Positions 62,720 to 64,000 of a DNA stretch of 64,000 nt are shown piece by piece (position 1 is the stretch's first letter; each line of letters opens with the position of its first letter). The position numbers and the translations under genes were made by a program. The notes beneath the pieces were generated by a model. It was not told where the DNA came from. It saw only the letters and a list, made by a program, of their open reading frames with translations, and did not search any database. This stretch comes from an uncultured Bacteroidales bacterium (GTDB lineage Bacteria > Bacteroidota > Bacteroidia > Bacteroidales > Bacteroidaceae): contig CACYCZ010000016.1 in the NCBI GenBank assembly GCA_902773055.1, positions 1 through 64,000 of the forward strand. The letters run 5' to 3'.

Positions 62720-64000
62720 TTATTGTTCTATAGGCTGACGAAACGTACAACCATTCTTCCATTCTGAACAGCCATATGCCGTATTGCCTCTGATAACATG
62801 GCCTTTATGACACAGGGGACATTCATCACCCACTTTGAGCGCAACGGTCTTCGCCTTGGTCTTGGGATGTGACTTAGAGACTGATTTTTTGGCCTTCACT
62901 TTTTCTTCCGTAACGGCAACGCGCCGGTTGCTGCTGTCTGAAATAACCTCATCCACAATCTTCTGAACCATTTGTTTCATATCGTCCACAAATTGTCCTG
63001 CACTGTACTTGTGGTTTTCTATGTCGCGCAGTTTTTTCTCCCATCGCCCTGTCAGCTCGGCACTTTTCAGCAGTTCTTCATGAATGATATCAATCAGTTC
63101 TTCGCCGGTCACGGTGCTGAAGATACTCTTACGTTCTTTCTGAATATAACGCCGGCGGAACAATGTTTCAATGATGGCTGCCCGGGTAGAAGGCCTTCCT
63201 ATACCGTTTTCCTTCATGCTTTCACGCAGGGTTTCATCATCTACACTCTTGCCGGCCGTTTCCATGGCCCTCAAGAGTGTTGCCTCGGTGTAAGGCTTTG
63301 GCGCCGTTGTCATTTTCTTTGACAACTGAGGGTCATGAGGTCCTTGTTCTCCCTTTTCAAACTGCGGAAGAATGCGTTCTTCGTCTTTCTGCGTCTCATC
63401 GTCTTCGTCCTCTTTTACTTTTTTGTCAGAAGCAAACACAATGCGCCATCCTTCTGCTTCTATTTGCTTTCCGGTAACCCGGAACATATCTTTTTCCACC
63501 TCTCCGCTGACTGTCGTCGTCGTGAATTCACAATCGGCATGAAAGATGGCAATAAAATGCCTTGCCACAAGGTCATACACCTTCTGTTCTGCATCCGACA
63601 ATCCCTGAGGCTGGACTCCTGTCGGTATGATGGCGTGGTGGTCCGTCACCTTGGACGAATCAAAATATTTCTTACGTTTGGACAGTTTCTTGCCCCTGAG
63701 CGGTTCCATCAATGCCGCATACTGCTTCATGCCGTTCAGTATGGCACCACATTTGGGGTAGATATCATCGCTCAGATAAGTTGTGTCCACACGGGGGTAT
63801 GTCGTATATTTCTTTTCATAGAGCCCTTGTATCACTTTGAGTGTCATGTCAGCCGAAAAACCGAATTTGCGGTTACACTCTACCTGCAACGAGGTCAGGT
63901 CAAGCAGATGAGGCGGGGCCTCTGTTCCCTTCTTCTTGGAGATATCGCGCACGACAAAATCCTTGCCGGTAATGCGCTGCAATGCTGCCTGGCCTTCTTC
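62720..64000 (-). CDS. topB: DNA topoisomerase III, C-terminal part (cut by window edge)
   Basis: The frame runs off the window edge; 426 residues are visible, opening with EEGQAALQRI. It has the type IA active tyrosine in TTYPRVDTTYL (Tyr68 of the visible part), DHHAIIPTG, GIGRPSTRAAIIE and a C-terminal four-cysteine zinc finger (CPLC...GC...C). It relaxes and decatenates DNA. The start lies outside. Its stop is 24 bp from the PorE-like gene on the same strand. Confidence 0.93.
   Translation of the reverse strand, partial: EEGQAALQRITGKDFVVRDISKKKGTEAPPHLLDLTSLQVECNRKFGFSADMTLKVIQGLYEKKYTTYPRVDTTYLSDDIYPKCGAILNGMKQYAALMEPLRGKKLSKRKKYFDSSKVTDHHAIIPTGVQPQGLSDAEQKVYDLVARHFIAIFHADCEFTTTTVSGEVEKDMFRVTGKQIEAEGWRIVFASDKKVKEDEDDETQKDEERILPQFEKGEQGPHDPQLSKKMTTAPKPYTEATLLRAMETAGKSVDDETLRESMKENGIGRPSTRAAIIETLFRRRYIQKERKSIFSTVTGEELIDIIHEELLKSAELTGRWEKKLRDIENHKYSAGQFVDDMKQMVQKIVDEVISDSSNRRVAVTEEKVKAKKSVSKSHPKTKAKTVALKVGDECPLCHKGHVIRGNTAYGCSEWKNGCTFRQPIEQ

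Overview
The window looks like a chromosome segment of a Bacteroidales bacterium, most likely Prevotellaceae. The evidence: genes start without Shine-Dalgarno sites and carry Bacteroidales promoters (TTTG, about 20 bp, then TAnnTTTG); type IX secretion components are present (PorT, a PorE-like lipoprotein); there are many OmpA-type and TonB-type outer-membrane proteins; a glycine-lipid gene pair is present; and a secreted C10 protease ends in the Prevotella-style tail G-x-Y-I-I-N-G-K-K-V. I see no tRNA, rRNA, CRISPR array, insertion sequence or prophage.

Layout. 0-0.9 kb: start of a secreted protein, then a long gene-free stretch with a palindrome and a 21-bp repeat array. 0.86-9.7 kb: one long + strand operon for the cell surface: MscS channel, GT9 heptosyltransferase-like protein, lipid A-type acyltransferase, phosphonopyruvate decarboxylase, APC permease, LicC/PntC-like cytidylyltransferase, 2-aminoethylphosphonate (AEP) transaminase, LicD transferase and a GNAT acetyltransferase. 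Together they suggest that AEP is made, activated as CMP-AEP and attached to an envelope glycan. PEP mutase, the entry enzyme, is not in the window. 9.9-14.2 kb: Hsp20, a VanX-like dipeptidase and a C10 protease with leucine-rich repeats. 14.9-20.1 kb: an apparently autoregulated operon (ABC ATPase, permease, YtrA-type GntR regulator, GIN-domain protein, TonB-type barrel) with a palindromic operator at its start site. 20.2-30.4 kb: araD, frr, rsgA, porT, a double SGNH esterase, an OmpA lipoprotein, a transglutaminase-like protein and dus. 30.9-42.4 kb: fasciclin lipoprotein, cvfB, lolD, asd, a CYTH protein, a 45-residue membrane protein, prfB, and the dut-TPR-DUF4292-envC operon. 43-54.3 kb: dgt, an organophosphate antiporter, a POT peptide transporter, glsA/glsB, murF, a DUF4886 protein and a NatAB-like exporter. 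54.8-64 kb: a large TonB-type receptor, YkvA, split chromate transporter, EamA transporter, PorE-like lipoprotein and the end of topB.

Two families of short tandem palindromic repeats sit only between genes. Family 1 has four 21-bp units at each of three loci (666, 26539, 54538). Family 2 has three 22-bp units around AGGCCT inside a conserved block of about 160 bp at two loci (14346, 42551). These repeats, the phosphonate operon without PEP mutase, the operator-controlled ABC operon and the insert-bearing C10 protease are the items most worth following up. All functions are read from sequence motifs without database searches.
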